From contig JAKGHH010000002.1 of NCBI GenBank assembly GCA_022828595.1, positions 80,448,383 to 80,512,382 of the forward strand: a stretch of 64,000 nt of DNA. The letters are read 5' to 3'. The notes under the pieces are model-generated. The model saw nothing but the letters and a program-made list of their open reading frames with translations, did not search any database and was not told where the DNA came from. The DNA comes from Nelumbo lutea. Taxonomy: Eukaryota > Streptophyta > Magnoliopsida > Proteales > Nelumbonaceae. Made by a program: the position numbers and the translations under genes. Positions 9,481 to 21,894 of the stretch are shown here, piece by piece. Every line of letters begins with the position of its first letter. Position 1 is the stretch's first letter.

Positions 9481-11034
9481 TGATGAGTGCACAAATTACA
9501 CATATTTTATGAGGCTTTATGCATGATTTTTATTCTAGTTTGTGTGAGTTTTACCCCAATTCAGCTTAATTTCAAGAAATCTTCAAGGGAAGCCAATTTA
9601 GGAGAAAGAATACATAAAATAAGGAAAAAGGAGCTAAATTGAAGGTAATTCAGCCCATCTGGAACAAAAGCCCAGCCGAGAGGTAAAGAGAGGACCATTC
9701 GGCCCATGAAGCCCATGCTGCACTCTTTGGGAGATGCCTAAAGAGAGAGCCTAGACGCAGCCTCCAAGGGAGCATATTCGGCTCAGTAAGGAGGAGGCCC
9801 ATTTGTAGCTCAAGAGTAGCCCAAATTGCAGTCCAAGAGAAGCTAGGGGTGGCAACTTCTAGAAAGTTTAAGAGAAGCTAGGGGCAGCAAATTCTAGAAG
9901 GTTCAAGAGAGGCTAAGGGTGGCAACTTCTAGAATTCTTGGAGAGCTGAAGGAAAAACTATTTAAGGTCTCTTGGAGGAAAAAAGATGTTCAACACCTTG
10001 TGATTCAAAAACCTTGGGGTTGAAACTCCTTGAGTTCGAACTCTCTTGGGAGAAAAGAGAGCGAGGTGCGCAAGAGAGAACAAAGAAGGAGATTCAAGAA
10101 GCTTCAAGAGAAGAAGAGTTGCTGATTTTGAATTTGGAGGAGAAGCCATTGGAGGAGATCAATCTAGGTTGTCTTCTTCATTGATTTCTGCACAAGTGGT
10201 AATCGAATTCAGCTAGGGTTTCATGTTCAATTCTCCATTAATTTTTCTTTCTTGATGTAATTGAAGCATGATTTCTGTAAATTCAGATCTGTAGTTAGCT
10301 TTCTAGGTTAATTTGAATGGATTAGATGCAATGTTGATGTATCTTTATTAGATTTTTTATTGTTAGAACTGCTAGCCGAATTGGTCTTGATTTTTGTAAT
10401 GTCCGAATTGCTTGAGAAAGAATTTAGGCAACCTTAATTCTGTTTGGCTGAACTGTTCTTGATTCTTGGAAGTTCTAGAGTGCTTGAGAAAGACTCTAGA
10501 AATTCAGATCTGCTAATCAAGAACCGAATTGAGTGCAAGGTTAGAGATAACTTGCACAATTCGGTTGGTGTTCATTCAGCTGAAATGATGTTCATCCAGA
10601 TGAATTGATGTCCTAGAATGTCTAGATCTTAATGCATGCATGGGGATTAGATTATTGATAGAGATATAAGAATCATCACTCATGCATAGAGTGAACATGC
10701 ACTTGAGAGAGGTTGTACATTTGGGGTTTCACTAAACCAAAGGCTGAATCCTAATCTACTCGAATGACCTAGAAAACTAATTGCTGAATCAATTTCTATG
10801 CATATTTAGCTTGTCTTCTCGGCTTACATGGAAGGTGTTTGATCCAATTTCTTAGAGATAGGTTGTTAGATAGGATTTCAGTTTTGAAGTAGACATACAA
10901 TTCGGTTAATTAGATAAGAGTAGGTTGATATACTACTAGTAGTTGCTACATAAGTCCTCGTGGGAAACGATACTCTATTCATCACTCTATTACTTTGCGG
11001 CTAGTGCACTTGCTAGTGTAGCAAATACGTATCA
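9481..11034 (+). repeat. 3' LTR of element K
   Basis: 1554 bp, collinear with 28-1574. Followed by the TSD taagc at 11035-11039. Confidence 0.92.
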
Positions 11035-11039
11035 TAAGC

Positions 11040-11105
11040 CAATGCGAGCATCCTCCATTCGACATGCATCAGCCTTGTACAAGCCAGCCGAATGCGCCTA
11101 CATCA
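11040..11105 (-). repeat. Left (3') LTR of gypsy element J, part 2
   Basis: Continues bases 1-27 and matches 36648-36713. It ends in ACATCA where the right copy has ACATTA. Confidence 0.85.
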
Positions 11106-11125
11106 CTTGCCCCCCACTCCCGAGG
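11106..11125 (-). other. Polypurine tract of J
   Basis: The minus strand reads as a purine-rich tract containing GGGAGTGGGGGGCAAG directly next to the LTR. This fixes J's orientation as minus. Confidence 0.75.
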
Positions 11126-12775
11126 CCGAGGTGGGGGTTCGGAAGGGGCCTCGGCTTTGGCCGAAGGGAGTGTCGATATTGGTAAGTGCCATAGGGCTTG
11201 TTCCGCGGAGTGTACCCTACAGTGGCGTCACCTTCGTCTCGCTTCTACTTTAGCCTGATTTCAAATCATGGAAAAGAGGTGGAAGCTATGGATACCTTGG
11301 CTTCGGCTAGGGAGCCCGAGGTGGAGGGGGCTCGGGTAAGCTGAGCTTGTGCCTTATACTCACGCGATGACAGTCTGGGGCCTTGTGCGGTACAGGATTC
11401 ACTGGCTGGCGCACTAGGTAATGCCTGATATGGGTCTGGCGCGAGGAGACCCTTCCATATGGGGAAAAAGCGCTATGGGCGAACCAGTCTATGTGCCTAT
11501 CGGGTTTGTGCACCCAAACCGGTTGGTTACGGTTAACAGACCCGTTGGTTCGCTTGGTGTCATTTTGTCTTCCTGAGGCTGAGCACTAGTTCACTAGGCA
11601 TCATTTCATTTTCTCAAGGCTAGGCACGTGCTGGTTTACTTTGCGTCATTTTGTTTACCTGAGGCTTGGTGCTGAGTATCACACGACGGATGGTCAGCGA
11701 AGGCGAAGGCCTTACGATTGTTGGATTTGGTGGGATGGTCAGCGACGGATGGACCTACGGTTGAGAAGTGTCCCCATCCTTTTTCGGATGAGGGGTCCAC
11801 TACCATGGCGCACCTGATCGTGTTGGGGATGATCAAAGCCAAGCCCTTGGTGGCAGAGGAGCTCCCCCTGGTGTTTGCAGGGCTCAACCCTGCCCCCCTC
11901 GGTAGGAGAGGTTTCATGGCTTTTTTACACGTTCCCCTCATCCTCGTCTGGAGTACTAATTCATATTCTTTCTTTTGCAGAGGTACCGATGGATGCCAAA
12001 AAGCTGCTGCTCGAGAGTGCTCGTGCTAAGTAGAAAGCCTAGACGGAGAAGAAGGCAAGAGGGCAGATGCCGAGGAGAGCTGCTGAGAACGAGCTTGCAA
12101 GGGATGAGCGGGTATCAGTCCCCATCAAGGGGGTTACTCAGCAACAAGTCCCTACCAAGGGGGCCACCTAGTAAGTCCCTGCCAAAGGGAAGAGGTTGGA
12201 TGAGGGGGCCCATAAGCCAACAGAGACAGCAAAGAAGCCCGTAGAGGGGGCCGAGGCGGGTAAGAAGTGGCCTTAAAAGAGCAGACATCGGTGAAGGTGG
12301 CTTGCATTGAGCGTCTGGCTGGGGTTGCCGTGAAGAAGCCTCCCCCTAAGGGGCACCCAACGAGGCCCTTATCCACACCCTCGTCAACACAGGAGCTCAT
12401 CGAAGGAGTTGAAGGGTCTTCGAAGGTCTTCCGCCCATGGTTGTTGGTTCGCGAGGGGGACTCAATAACTGAGGAAGGGGTCAGCCAGGCCTTGGTGAAC
12501 GGGGTCGATCCTCTTGAGAGATCACTTCTAGATGATGCAGAGTGAGCCGCGAGCCATCTATCACAAGGGGCTGTCTTCACTTTTCCGGTCTGGGAAACCG
12601 AATGATTCTTACCTTGTCGCGCCTGGATAGGTTCGAAAAGGAGAATGAAAAGCTCCAAGCTGCTATCACCGCTGCTAAGGACAAGTGGGACACCTTTAGG
12701 AAGGCTCACAAGGATGAGCAAATGCTTCGAATGAAGATGGAGGGTGATTTGAAGGAAACGCGGGCTCTGGCATGC

Positions 12776-14336
12776 TGTTGTAGGCACCCAAAAATAAAAC
12801 CTATACTCATTAAAATTAAATGTAGTAGCGCGAGTAAGGATTGTTCCCACAGAGAGTATCTAACCTAAATTATGTGTTGTGTGAACAAAGGTGGAGGGGG
12901 TTGTAAGCGGCGAAAACCAGAATTAAAAAAGAAAATCAGAATTAAAAAGAACAAAATTTAAATGAGAAACAAGGCGATTCAGAGTGCTGAGACTAATCAA
13001 AAGAATGAGTCTTGGTCTAGGATTACATCCACCATCAGAATTTCACTACTGCTCATCGATGCAAAAATAAATCAATTCAGACTTTAAATATTCATTGTAG
13101 GAATTAGTTTCCTATATCTCCCTACCATAGTTAATCAGAAAACAAGCGATCCTCTTAACCCTTACTACTGAACAACCCTTACACAAGCATTAAAGATTTA
13201 ATCCAGCAATATCTTTAAGCATTAGAGATCGATGAAGCTAAACAACACAAGCACAAGTGGTTGCGTTTAATTTAGTCGAGTGTTCTTCCTAAGATCTAAC
13301 GATTTCTGACGCAGCAAATCATTAAACCCTAGTTGCTTCATAGATTAGAGGGATCAAAAAATTACGGATTTGATATCTAATCTAGCAGTAGGTCGTAGCA
13401 AATAATAAACTAGTAGGCCTCCTAGTAATCAGACGAAACAATCATGAACAAGAACATAGAAGAACATTCAATATTCAAAGCATAAATCAAATAGTAAAAA
13501 TCAAATTAGATCTCACAATTTGGTGGATTCTGAGGCTTCTGTTTCATTCGACCAAGTATTAGAGTTTAGCCACGCATGGTCATGGTGAAAACTCAAGAAA
13601 AATCAGAGAATAGAGAAGAGAAGTGAAGAGAGGTTCGACTCCTCCAAATCTACTTTCTTTCTCCCTTGGTTGCTGAGTTCTTGTCCCCAAGGTTGAGTGG
13701 TGCCTCCTTGCTAGTCCGCCCCCCTTTTTATAGCCTTAGGGGGAGGGGCTGTTTCCAATTCCTTTTAGGAGTTCCTTCTCAAAAATAGAAAGTCTTATCT
13801 CATAATGGGATAAGGCTTGATTCAGATGTAATCTTATCCTTATCTTTAAATAGAAACTCTTAACTAAGTTAGACTCTAACTCTTTTCTTTCTTTAAGATT
13901 ACAATAAAAATCAAGTCTAATTAAGACTCTTAGCTGAATTCTATTAGCAGTGGTGAATGGGCCCTACTACTGCATGCTGAATTGGGCTGGTCTTCACCAG
14001 CGAACTGTTGCTTCTCTGCGAATTTGCAGAGACTTCGGGCCCGATTTTGACCTCAATTTAGTTCGTATCTATCAAAATGCAAAACATGTAGAGCTTTTCC
14101 TTATCTTTCCAATTCATCTTGAATCATCTCAATCGAAGTCCGGATGGGAGAGTTATGCCCAAATTACCACGCAACGGCGAAACAGTGCAAAATTACCCGA
14201 TTTGCCTTGTTTTTCACCTAACGCCTCCTTTCGTGCTCTAAATCGAAATATAAGAATAGTGAGTCCAATAGGCACTAAATAAGTATAAAAGACTAAATGT
14301 TAAGGGATAAAAATATGATAATTTTCATTCTCATCA
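12776..14336 (-). mobile_element. Solo LTR I of a gypsy-type element
   Basis: A roughly 1.56-kb block interrupts the antisense gene between matching coiled-coil segments. Read on the minus strand it starts TGATGAGAATGAAAATT and ends in CA, like the LTRs of K-type elements. It has a TATA box on that strand and no internal region or partner LTR. No clean TSD is visible, so the exact ends are uncertain by a few bases. Confidence 0.6.
13725..13732 (-). promoter_or_regulatory. TATA box in solo LTR I
   Basis: The minus strand reads TATAAAAA followed by GGGGGG, a typical LTR promoter arrangement, supporting the minus orientation. Confidence 0.55.
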
Positions 14337-14749
14337 GGCCCGTCTCGTCAAAGAGCAAGAGGAGAGGGTTTGCCTTGTGAGCATCATCACGAAGGCGGAG
14401 CAGCGGGCAACCCAGGCTGAAGGGCGGGCTACCGAGGCGGAGAAGTGGGCTGCCGAGGTGATGAAGAGGGCTGCAGAGGTTGCGGCAAGGATGGAGAAGT
14501 GAGCAGTTAAGGCGGCAGCCGAGGCGGTGGAGGCTTTCATAAAGTCCACCGAGTACCAGCGGGCCCTTGTGGAGTATGCGTCCACATCCTACTTGGGTGG
14601 CATTGAGGACACCAAAAAAGGCCCTCCTGCAAGTGATGTCCGACTTTGACGTTGAGGGGCTGCAGGTGATTCCCGACTACCCTGAAGAGGCTCAGGCCAT
14701 TGATGGTGCTAACGACTCTGCCCTCCCCTTGGCTGGCGGTGAAGTGTAG

Positions 14750-15578
14750 AGGGGTTCTTCCGGTATTTGTTTTTTCTTCCTTTTTTTTATGATATAAATG
14801 TGCTCGGTCTCCGAGGTCGTAGAAATTTTTTATAAATGCTTTATACTGAATGAAATGGAAGATACAAGCATTTTTTGCATGATGTGTTCTCTCCTTTTCT
14901 CTCTTTTGTCTACATATTATTATTTTATTTTTATATTTTTTTACCGAGAGGTTACTGTCCCTCCCAATGAAGAGATCACAGTTCAAAAAATGGGCTTATA
15001 ATGGCTCACTTTAAGTATACCCTCGCTTTAGATTGTTAAGGGGCCGAGGCCGAGGCAAAGGTATCCGACCAAGGTGCAACTTGCCTGGCTTGTTTTTCAC
15101 TTAAGTGTTTACTTAGGCTAGGTCGAGGCAGTCTGCCGAAGTATGGGAGGGAAGCCAAGGTGGAGATGTAGCTCACTTGGCTAGTCTCTTTCCCAAATGG
15201 TTACTTTGGCAAGGCCGAGGTGGCTCTCCAAGGAGGTCAGGGTCTCAGGCAGAAGTGAACCGCCGAGTTGGTCGGGATTGCCATTTACTTAATCGTGCTA
15301 AGTGTATATAACTAGGAGGCCATCCACTACCGAGGTGGGTGGCTAGGCATGCGATGCCTCGGTCGTCCTGATGTGTTTAAGTTTGGCGAGATGTTAAGTT
15401 AGGGTGTTTGTCGCTGGCTATGTACCCTGGCGATGGTTTGGCTCGAGCGCATGGTCCTCAGGAGAGGTTGCATGCTTCAGCCAGTCACGAAGCTGATGGG
15501 TCCAGGGAACTTAGTGAGAACATGCGGTAAACATTGAGCCAAAGAGGAACTTTGCATTTCATTCATCAAAATTTGCAT
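14750..15578. other. Spacer between J antisense gene and pol end
   Basis: Probably the 3' untranslated part of the antisense gene followed by a spacer rich in CCGAGG motifs. No supported reading frame is seen. Confidence 0.5.
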
Positions 15579-16570
15579 TTATTGGTAATACATCTGGAGG
15601 TTCTCCAAGTTCCATGTCCATGGGACGAGTGTTCCATCTAAATGTTCCAAATGAAAGGTGTCGAGGCCGAAAACTAGTTTGATTCTATAGGGGCCTTCCC
15701 AATTGGGGCCTAGCTTTCCTACCTCGGGTTCAGGGACCAAGACCTTCTTGAGGATGAGGTCTCCCTCTTGGTAGTGTCTTTCTTTCACTTTTGAGTTGTA
15801 GTAGTAGGCCACTCATTACTGGTAGGCAGCCACTCTAATCTGTGCCTACTCCTGGGCTTCTTCCATCAAGTCTAAGTTTGCTCTAAGTGCTTCACTATTC
15901 TTGGCTTCACTATATGCTTTGGTTCGGAGTGTCGGCTGGCCAATCTCTGCTGGGATAACTACTTTTGTACTGTAGGTCAGGCCGAACGGGTTACTCCCGT
16001 GGCCGTCTGAAGCGACAAATAATGTTATTCCAAAAGAAGCTCTGCACTGCTCGAGCTGTGATGGTATCTAGGGGTTTGGTTTCTACCCACTTGGTGAAGT
16101 AGTCCACAGATGACGAGGTATTTTTTGCCCTCCGTTGCTTTAGGAAAGGGGCCGAGGAGGTCCATCCCCAATTTGGCGAAGGGCCAGGGGCTGCTGAAAG
16201 CTGAGAGGGTTGTGGTTAGCTGGTGGCATAAGTTGGCATATCTCTGACATTGGTCACACTTCCGTACCAGCTCGGCTGTGCCTTTGTGAATGGTCGACTA
16301 AAAGTATCCCTGCCTTAGAGTTTTTTGAGCTAGGGCTCAGCCATCGAGGTGGCTACCACAAATGCCTTCATGAATTTCTCAGAGCACATACTCGCCCTCC
16401 TCCTAATGAAGGCATTAGAGGTAAGGCAATGTGAAGGATCTTCTGTTCAACTTTCCGTGCAGCAAGGTGTAGTGGGCTGCCTGATGTTGGAGTCGCCTAG
16501 CTTTGTTCCTGTCATCGGGCAGTCATTCTGCCAGTAGGAAGTCGATGATGGAGTCCATCCATGACGGTGT
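15579..16570 (-). pseudogene. Integrase of gypsy element J
   Basis: C-terminal part of J's pol, which would insert element DNA into the chromosome. Reading right to left, the minus strand shows a zinc-binding region ending KCDQCQRYA (about 16230-16260), the catalytic core start FAKLGMDLLGPF (about 16150-16180), a block with LTYSTKVVIPAEIGQPTL (about 15930-15990), and the C-terminal domain KLGPNWEGPYRI followed by YYQ and a stop (15579-15812). The last 77 codons are open. The upstream part has frameshifts and stops. It is cut at 16570 by LTR A, and the RNase H that should precede it is missing from the window. Confidence 0.8.
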
Positions 16571-18038
16571 TGAAGGGATGAGAGATCCATCCCATGGACG
16601 CCCAAAGATTGCGGAATAAGGCAGCGAATTTCAAAAATTTTTCTCTCCCTTCAACTGTGAATCACATTCCCTATTTAGAAAATCATATTTTCATGGATCA
16701 TTCTTGAACCTTAAACTGAACCACTGAAGATGGCGCAGTGCAGGATGGAGTAGAATCAGCAGTGTTCTTCCCCAAGAACTCTGTCCTTCGCAAAAATCAG
16801 TAGAATGGTATGTGAGCACAACTTCCTTTCAATCCTTTCTCAAAGAACTGATGTCAAGATCCAATCTTGACTTCTCCCACAACTGGAGATCGAATTGGCA
16901 AACAGGGCGGCAAGAACAGGGAGGCGGCAAGAGAGTATTCGCAGGGTGCAGAATTCTCTCTTCTTGATTTCAGCACTAAAGAGGATCTGATGTATATCTC
17001 CTAAAGGCTGCCGCCCCCTCCTTCTTTTGTTAACCACATGGGTTCGGCCCAGCTTTTGTTACAAGGCCTGGTCGAATACACTGTTAAAGACAGTGCACCC
17101 CCTGAAACCCATCGAATGGGCTCTATGAGCCCAACACTTACCCTAAGTGGTCCCTGGGCCAAGCCACCTTGTAACACCCAGGGACTGTGGGCAGATGCAA
17201 GATTAGCCCATCAGGTATTATCCTCAATGGTCTTACACTTAACCTCTCAGCCCTTAATGATCATACACTGCCCGACAAGAGAGGACCTCTCCCTCGGCTG
17301 CAAGGAACAGTGTTGCACTCTCCACTTATATGGATCCCGGGAATTAAAACCTTTTTGCAAACATTTTAGAAACCATAATATATATACTTTTATATCTCAT
17401 ATAAAATATACTTTGCAAAACAAATCTCAACGGTTGAAATCGGCTGCTGGCAGTCTTGGTTTCCAACAGCGAGAGTGCATCCCCGATCATTACCTTTGTC
17501 CAACAAAGGGGCTGATCCTGTCACTATGATCACCCACTCAGATGAATTCTCGGATTGTCCCAACATGCCCAGGTTTTTGATCGCTGCTAAGGATCTCACT
17601 GATTGGTACATCAAAGACAGCCCGATCCGACACCTAATGCAATATCATAATCGAGTCTAGGGGTCGGGTGTAACTTTCCAGTTTTGCCCATCAATCTCCA
17701 AGGTCCTGGGCAATACTGGAAATCTGGTCCAGTTCAAAGATTCAATTAATCCCACACTGTATGTGCCTAGGGTCTCACCCTGGTAGCTGAGACAAGCCAC
17801 CCCAACCGACTTGGTGGCACCACAGTGTTAGCCTTGTCAGGATAGGTCTCCCCAGACCGACCCACTGGCTGTGAACATTCTAAACTAACACGAGTCTCAA
17901 TAAGTGTCCAGTTTAAGGGTATTACACAGAAACATACCAAGGGAACATGAATCAAATATGCACTTTTATTCATTTACAATAAATTCATAAAGTACATCAA
18001 TTTTGATTGAAGCTAAGGGCATACAAAACTGTCTAACA
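16571..18038 (-). mobile_element. Copia LTR A (minus orientation), internally deleted
   Basis: Reverse complement of the LTR of elements B, C and F. The plus strand starts TGAAGGGATGAG and ends GTCTAACA. It is about 450 bp shorter than C's LTR because a block around 17030 is missing. It has no PBS or internal region attached, no TSD is visible, and it abuts LTR B head-to-head. Confidence 0.85.
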
Positions 18039-19948
18039 ATCTGTTTGATGTACTTATGACATTTATTGTAAATGAATAAAGTACATATTTGATTCATGTT
18101 CCTGTGGTGTGTTTTTGTGTAATACCCTTAAAACCAGACACTTATGAGACTTGTGTTGGTTTAGAATGTTCACAGCCAGTGGGTCGGTCTGGGGAGACCT
18201 ATCCTGATAAGGTTACACTGATGTGCCGCCAAGTCGGTTGGGGTGGCCTGTCTCTACCACCAGGGTGAGAGCTGAGATACATGCAGTGTAGGATTAATTG
18301 AATCTTTGAAGCAGACCAGATTTACAGTATTGCCTTGGACCTTGGAGATTGATGGGCAAAGCCGGAAAGTTATACTTGACCCCTAGACTCGATTATGATA
18401 CTGCACTAGGTGTCGGGGCTGTCTTTGATATGCCAATCAGTGAGATCCTTAGCGAGGGTCAAAACCTGGGTATGTTGGGGCAGTCTTAGAATTCATCTGA
18501 GTGGGTAATCATAGTGACAAGATCAGCCCCTTTGTTAGACAAAGGTAATGATTGAGGATGCATTCTCTCTAATGGAAACCAAGACTGTCGGCAACCGATT
18601 TCAATCGTTGAGATTTGTTTTGCAAAATATATTTTATATGAGATATAAAAGCATATATATTATGGTTTCTAATTTGCAAAAGGTTTTAATTCCCGGGATC
18701 CATGTGAGTAGAGAGTGTAGCACTATTCCTTGCAGCCAAGGGAGAGGTCCTCTCTTGTCGGGCAGTGCTTGATCATTATGGGTTGAGAGGTTAAGTGTAA
18801 GGCCACTGAGGGAAATATTGATGGGATAATCTTGCATCTGCCCACAGTCCCTGTGTGTTACAAGGTGGCTTGGCCCAGGAACCACTTTGGGTAAGTGTTG
18901 GGCCCATATAGTCCATGTGATGAGTTTCAGGGGTGCACTATCCATAATAATATATTCAGCCGGGCCTTATAACAAAGGCTGGGCTGAACCCATGTGGCTG
19001 ATGTGTAGATCAATGTTTGGGTCCCACGCCATACAAGGAATCCCAACTGGGCAGTAGTTTGAAAGGATAAGTGAGCACATAACCTTATTGGGCCTAAAAC
19101 CCATTTTGAACTGGGCCAATTTGATCAGTTAAATAAGGAGCGAATTTTGAGATTAGATTAGTAGATTGGATTGGGTCTTAACCCTATCCACTTAGAGAGT
19201 CCAGACCTGAATGTGATTCAGATCTGGAAACCACCTAATAGGATTAGGTGGGAGTTGATCTAATCTGCAAATAAGATAAGGGTTTACCCTTATCACTTAA
19301 AGGGAATTCTGATCCAAATATGATTTGGATCAGTAACTCCTAATGTGATTAGGAGCTGATCCCTTTAATCTTATGAAAGGAGGAGGGGGCAGCAGCCTTA
19401 AGAAGACATTCATATTCACATCCTCTTCAGAGCTGAAAACACAGAAGAGAGAATTCAGCATCACTGCACTAAATTCTTTCTTGCCGCCTCCTTCCTGCCG
19501 CCGCCATATCTACCAGTTTGATCTCCTATTCTCAGTGGGAGTGATCAAGATTGGATCATGATATCAGTCCTTTGTGAAAGAGCTGATTGGAAGTAGTGCT
19601 CACGTGTCGTCCACCTGATTCTTGCGAAGGATCTGGTTCTTTTGAAGAACGCTATTGATTCTGCTCTATCTTGCACTGTGCCATTTTCAGTGGGAGCAGT
19701 TTTTGGTTCCTTCCTTGGGCATGAACACCTCCATTGGGAGATACTATTTCTCCGTATCAGGTATATCCTTCTCCTATTGCTTTGGTTCAGATCTGGTTTG
19801 GTTCTTGGTTCAAGATTGATCCTTGAAAAATATGATTTTTCTAAAATGAGGAATACGATTCCCAGTAGGATGGAGAGAAATTTTTGAAATTCGCCCATTC
19901 TATTCTGCAAGATTCAGGTGTCCATATGATGGATATATCATCCCTTCA
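18039..19948 (+). repeat. 5' LTR of copia B
   Basis: Collinear with LTR C but starts at TGTTTGATGTACTTATG, so the usual opening (TGTTAGACA and the following tens of bases) is lost at the junction with A. It ends ATCATCCCTTCA. Confidence 0.87.
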
Positions 19949-19949
19949 G

Positions 19950-19962
19950 TAGTATCAGAGCC
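19950..19962 (+). other. Primer-binding site of copia B
   Basis: TAGTATCAGAGCC is the initiator-Met-type copia PBS with one G-to-A change, located just after the LTR. Confidence 0.8.
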
Positions 19963-21060
19963 AGGTTCAAATCTTGAAACGAATTGGATCAAATATGAAC
20001 CTGCGAAAATGGGCAGAAGTTGTTCTACTCGATTTATGGAGATATAAGGTTTTTTCTGGAAAATTTGTTTCTAGCTGATGGGCGATTATTCTAAAATTAA
20101 ATTTTATAAATCTGATTATTATTTATAATTGTTCTTTATAATTTTCTTGATTTTTGGGTTGTTCGTACACATGGAGATCGAAATCTTGATTGGCTCATGG
20201 AACCTGCGATTTTGTAGTTTCTTGATTACATTTGGTCTATAAAATAATTTTTTTTTTTAGACTGAATGTATAGGCATTTGATCTGATGTAATTATAATGG
20301 AAATTAGGTTTTTTATTTATTTTAATTTTGGATCGAAGATGGTGGCGGCGCAAGGAAGGAGATTTCGTAGATGGGAAAATCGCTATCTGCGATTTGCAAT
20401 TTATTAAACTGCAAATTGTGATCTAACCTTTGTTTTGCTAGATGGATTGTGCGAATAACCCTTTCTGACTGATTCTTGATTTTCTTTTATTAGTATTTAA
20501 TTTTAGATTAATTTCTTGAATTAAATCTTTAATTAAAGATCAAACCCTAGACCCATTCGAACCAGATTGGTCCAAACTAGTTGGACCGAATCTAGGGTAA
20601 GATCAAGGATGAATGTCAGCCCTAATTCTTCCACTAATGGGCCTAAGGATTGATAATTAATTGAATGTTTAATTTGGCCCTACCTGTAAAGGCCTAGTTT
20701 TAAATTGTTAAAACTGCAAAAAGCCAACTTCGCAGATAAAGCTATATGGACCAAATTGATCAACCCTAATTTCGGCCCATATACCTTGATAATATTAATG
20801 GTTAATATTATGGGCTTTAAAATGGGCTTTACAGATATTAATTGATTCGATCAATTCTTCCTTGCATGTGATGTATGGATGTGTGATGGGCTACGTTCAT
20901 GGGCCATAATGATGAGTGGATATGATCATTCATAGAAAGGTGGTGGGCTTTTGCAGATAAAACAGTTGGTTCCATGCACTCTATGTGGTTTTCCACATTT
21001 CCAGAGACAAGTCGTTGTCTCCGTCACTGAACATGAATCAAATTTGGTTGTGGACTAATG
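19963..21060 (+). other. Leader of copia B
   Basis: About 1.1 kb of AT-rich noncoding sequence before gag, collinear with parts of the leaders of C, F, G and H. It lacks a block of several hundred bases that C has at about 25530-26100. Confidence 0.6.
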
Positions 21061-21076
21061 TTTGCTGTTTTACCAG

Positions 21077-21894
21077 AAAATAGCTAATGGACAATTTGCC
21101 AAGCTTCTTGATGACAACAAACTTAAGGGCCCTAATTACGCTGATTGTTACCGTAACCTCATGATGGTACTGACTTCTGAAAAATTGGATAAAGTTGGCA
21201 AGAACCCCGCCTCAGAGCATCCAGGTGATTGGGCTTCTGAGGCCCGCAAAAGGGACTACCTTGAGTGGGAGGAAAAAACTCCCTGGCCCACTGTTATATC
21301 ATAGCTTCTTTGGACAATCCAATACAGAGGCAGTTCGATCAGATCAAACTGGCCAAGGACATATTGGGCAGTTTGAAAACTATGTACGAAGAGCAGAATC
21401 GTTCTACTTGGTAGAAGGTCTTGAAGCATTTCATGACCACTCAAATGACCAAGGGACAGCATGTGCATGACCATTGTCTTCGGATGATGGGATACATAAA
21501 TGAGTTGGAAGCCCTAGAGTTTGGGCTAGACCACGTCACCAAGGTAGATGCCATTCTGAATTCTTTACCTCCATCCTATAATCAGTTTGTCATGAATTAT
21601 AACATGAATAAGCTGAACGTCAGCTTACAAGAGCTCAACAATATGTTGCAACGAGATGAGGAACTGATTTGTAAGGATGAGCCCATTGCCAGGCTTATGG
21701 AAGCAGGCAAGCGTAGCAAGAAGAGGAGGCCTAAGAAGAGGCCCTAGAAAAAGGGCAACAAATCCAAGAAACAAAAGGACAAGGCATCCGATGCCTGTCA
21801 CCATTGTCACCAGACTGGCCACTAGAGAAGGAACTGTCCTGCCTACCTGGAATCCAAGAAAGGTAATCTCGAATCCTGTGTCATAGAAACCAAT
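21077..21894 (+). pseudogene. gag of copia B
   Basis: Capsid/nucleocapsid polyprotein remnant. The start block reads ANGQFAKLLDDNKLKGPNYA; the expected ATG is ATA (K-I-A instead of K-M-A), compared with H at 60213. A frameshift follows near 21290 and a stop near 21415. The block 21421-21747 is open and includes NSLPPSYNQFVMNYNMNKLN, typical of copia gag. A zinc knuckle (CHHC...GH.RRNC) lies near 21797-21840, with its Trp codon turned to TAG. Confidence 0.8.

Larger units (their letters stand above)
28..11034 (+). mobile_element. Athila-like Ty3/gypsy retrotransposon K, degenerate
   Basis: A complete but coding-dead LTR retrotransposon inserted in the left LTR of J. The two LTRs (28-1574 and 9481-11034) start TGATGAGTGC and end in ATCA. 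The 5-bp duplication taagc sits at 23-27 and 11035-11039. A PBS of the tRNA-Asp type used by Athila elements follows the 5' LTR, and a purine-rich tract precedes the 3' LTR. Only gag and protease-to-RT-junction remnants remain; RT, RNase H and integrase are gone. Element L is nested in its leader. The Athila label rests on the PBS and gag-like motifs and is an inference; the LTR structure and TSD are seen directly. Confidence 0.92.
11064..14749 (+). pseudogene. Antisense coiled-coil gene within J, split by solo LTR
   Basis: A decayed gene on the strand opposite J's gag-pol, between integrase and the 3' LTR. Tat-lineage gypsy elements are known to carry antisense ORFs here, some with a 'putative gypsy type transposon' domain; that match is inference. 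Exon-like blocks with GT/AG borders are seen: one ending SEGASALAEGSVDI before GTAAGT (about 11178), one near 11255-11335 ending before GTAAGC, and one starting after TTCTTTTGCAG (11979) with VPMDAKKLLLESARAK. Blocks at 12267-12545 and 12542-12775 follow in different frames. After the LTR comes an Ala/Glu-rich heptad-like stretch (14337-14500), then ALVEYASTSYLGGIEDTKKA and a stop at 14747. Stops and frame changes make it dead. Confidence 0.55.

Noticed and set aside
12152..12850. 232-codon minus-strand frame
   Set aside because: It is antisense to the coiled-coil gene of J, runs into the solo LTR, and has no recognisable domain. It is a shadow frame.
17038..17529. 163-codon plus-strand frame as an independent gene
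   Set aside because: It lies wholly within LTR A and recurs in every LTR of the family. Listed only as a shared antisense-frame observation.
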